Part shown: positions 6,702 to 7,101 of the stretch, one piece after another
Position numbering within the stretch: position 1 is the first letter of the stretch
Layout: each line of letters opens with the position of its first letter
Source: an uncultured Eggerthellaceae bacterium
Lineage (GTDB): Bacteria > Actinomycetota > Coriobacteriia > Coriobacteriales > Eggerthellaceae
Assembly: GCA_934645125.1 (NCBI GenBank)
Contig: CAKUDT010000068.1
Location: forward strand, 1-7,101
Length of the DNA: 7,101 bases
Direction: 5' to 3'
The notes under the pieces: generated by a model
Told to the model about the DNA's origin: nothing
What the model saw: only the letters and a program-made list of their open reading frames with translations
Database searches by the model: none
Program-made: the position numbers and the translations under genes

Positions 6702-6895
6702 GGGTCGTCCTCTCGGTATTTGTGCTGCCCGTTCACGTCGATTCGTATGGTGCGTTTCGGGTTGCCGGGCGCAAATGAATCAACAAATTGGAAGGGAAGC
6801 GTGTTGAGCAGCCCCTATTGATTCTAAATCCTACCAACATTGAGGACTTTAAGACTTGAAGTTAGGTTTAGGTCAAGAAAGCAATTTTGAAATGC

Positions 6896-6924
6896 AAAAG
6901 GTGCACAAAAACGGTGCACCTTTT
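6896..6924 (-). terminator. Intrinsic terminator downstream of the murB-like gene (symmetrical)
   Basis: AAAAGGTGCAC (6896-6906) pairs perfectly with GTGCACCTTTT (6914-6924), giving an 11-base-pair stem with a 7-base loop (AAAAACG). A short T-run follows the stem on both strands, so it can act bidirectionally. On the minus strand it lies about 110 bases after the murB-like stop and about 195 bases before the phosphoesterase lipoprotein start. It should separate the two transcription units. Confidence 0.8.
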
Positions 6925-6944
6925 CATCGAATTACGCTTTCGAG

Positions 6945-6971
6945 GGGGTGGCACCCCTTTGGAAAAAAGGG
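6945..6971. other. Two overlapping, mutually exclusive small hairpins
   Basis: GGGGT (6945-6949) can pair with ACCCC (6953-6957) across a 3-base loop. CCCTTT (6955-6960) can pair with AAAGGG (6966-6971) across a 5-base loop. They share bases 6955-6957, so only one can form at a time. Located between the murB-like stop and the strong terminator, they may be extra terminator or 3'-end structure. No gene lies downstream on the plus strand to be controlled. Confidence 0.4.
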
Positions 6972-7035
6972 TCTCCAATTGTATAAGGATTGCGGTTTAC
7001 TGTTAAGCGATAGCTTCGAGAACCCTTGGAAGCCT

Positions 7036-7101
7036 CTAGAAGCCCCACATGCGGATCTCAGGCTCCATATGCACGCCGTCGCGCTCATACACCGCTTCCT
7101 G
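7036..7101 (-). CDS. murB: UDP-N-acetylenolpyruvoylglucosamine reductase (MurB), C-terminal end only
   Basis: Only the last 21 codons and the TAG stop (7038-7036) are in the window. They read QEAVYERDGVHMEPEIRMWG plus a final Phe. The pattern V-x5-GV-x-hydrophobic-EPE-hydrophobic-R-x-x-G is the characteristic C-terminus of MurB. MurB is the cytoplasmic flavoenzyme that reduces UDP-GlcNAc-enolpyruvate to UDP-MurNAc in peptidoglycan precursor synthesis; the conserved Glu of the EPE segment belongs to its active site. The identification rests on this short motif alone. It ends its own transcription unit at the terminator at 6896-6924. Confidence 0.7.
   Translation of the reverse strand, partial: QEAVYERDGVHMEPEIRMWGF

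Larger units (their letters stand above)
6702..7035. other. 334-base non-coding gap between murB-like end and phosphoesterase lipoprotein
   Basis: No gene is recognised. The stretch holds the strong 11-base-pair terminator hairpin (6896-6924), two overlapping alternative hairpins (6945-6971), and an AT-rich segment (6818-6895) that may carry the phosphoesterase promoter. On the minus strand that segment has TTGACC (6875-6870), 17 bases and then CTTAAA, and a separate TAGAAT (6826-6821); both are weak matches. It also shares two decamers with the inverted-repeat region further left. Confidence 0.5.

Overview
The window is chromosomal DNA with moderately high GC. Protein character suggests a Gram-positive actinomycete-type bacterium, most likely the class Coriobacteriia. 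That placement is inferred from an LtaS-like envelope enzyme paired with a YidC-like insertase, a twin-arginine lipoprotein and general protein style. No 16S or other marker gene is present. All supported genes lie on the minus strand, so the biological order runs from the right edge to the left.

Right to left: (1) the last 21 codons of a MurB-like protein (7101-7036). (2) A 334-base non-coding stretch with a strong hairpin terminator (6896-6924) and other small hairpins. (3) A Tat-exported lipoprotein of the calcineurin-like phosphoesterase family. It is split by a frameshift near a run of five G (6591-6595) into an export-signal ORF (6701-6471) and a catalytic ORF (6480-5656). (4) A 600-base gap whose middle holds a 240-base imperfect inverted repeat with two 56-base arms (5251-5490), and which ends with a likely promoter for the next gene. 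(5) A CPA1-family Na+/H+ antiporter with a long cytoplasmic tail (5055-3010). (6) Ten bases later, an LtaS/EptA-like membrane enzyme of the sulfatase/alkaline phosphatase superfamily (2999-678). (7) A 227-base gap with five direct heptamers at exactly 10-base spacing (488-534). (8) The first 150 codons of a YidC/Oxa1-like insertase (450 to the left edge).

The unifying theme is the cell envelope: peptidoglycan synthesis, an exported phosphoesterase, ion homeostasis, a surface polymer-modifying or -synthesising enzyme, and a membrane insertase paralogue. The antiporter and the sulfatase-like gene are probably co-transcribed. The sulfatase-like gene and the YidC-like gene may form a functional pair. 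The most unexplained items are the block-conserved inverted repeat, the helically phased heptamer array, and the single-base lesion in the phosphoesterase lipoprotein.
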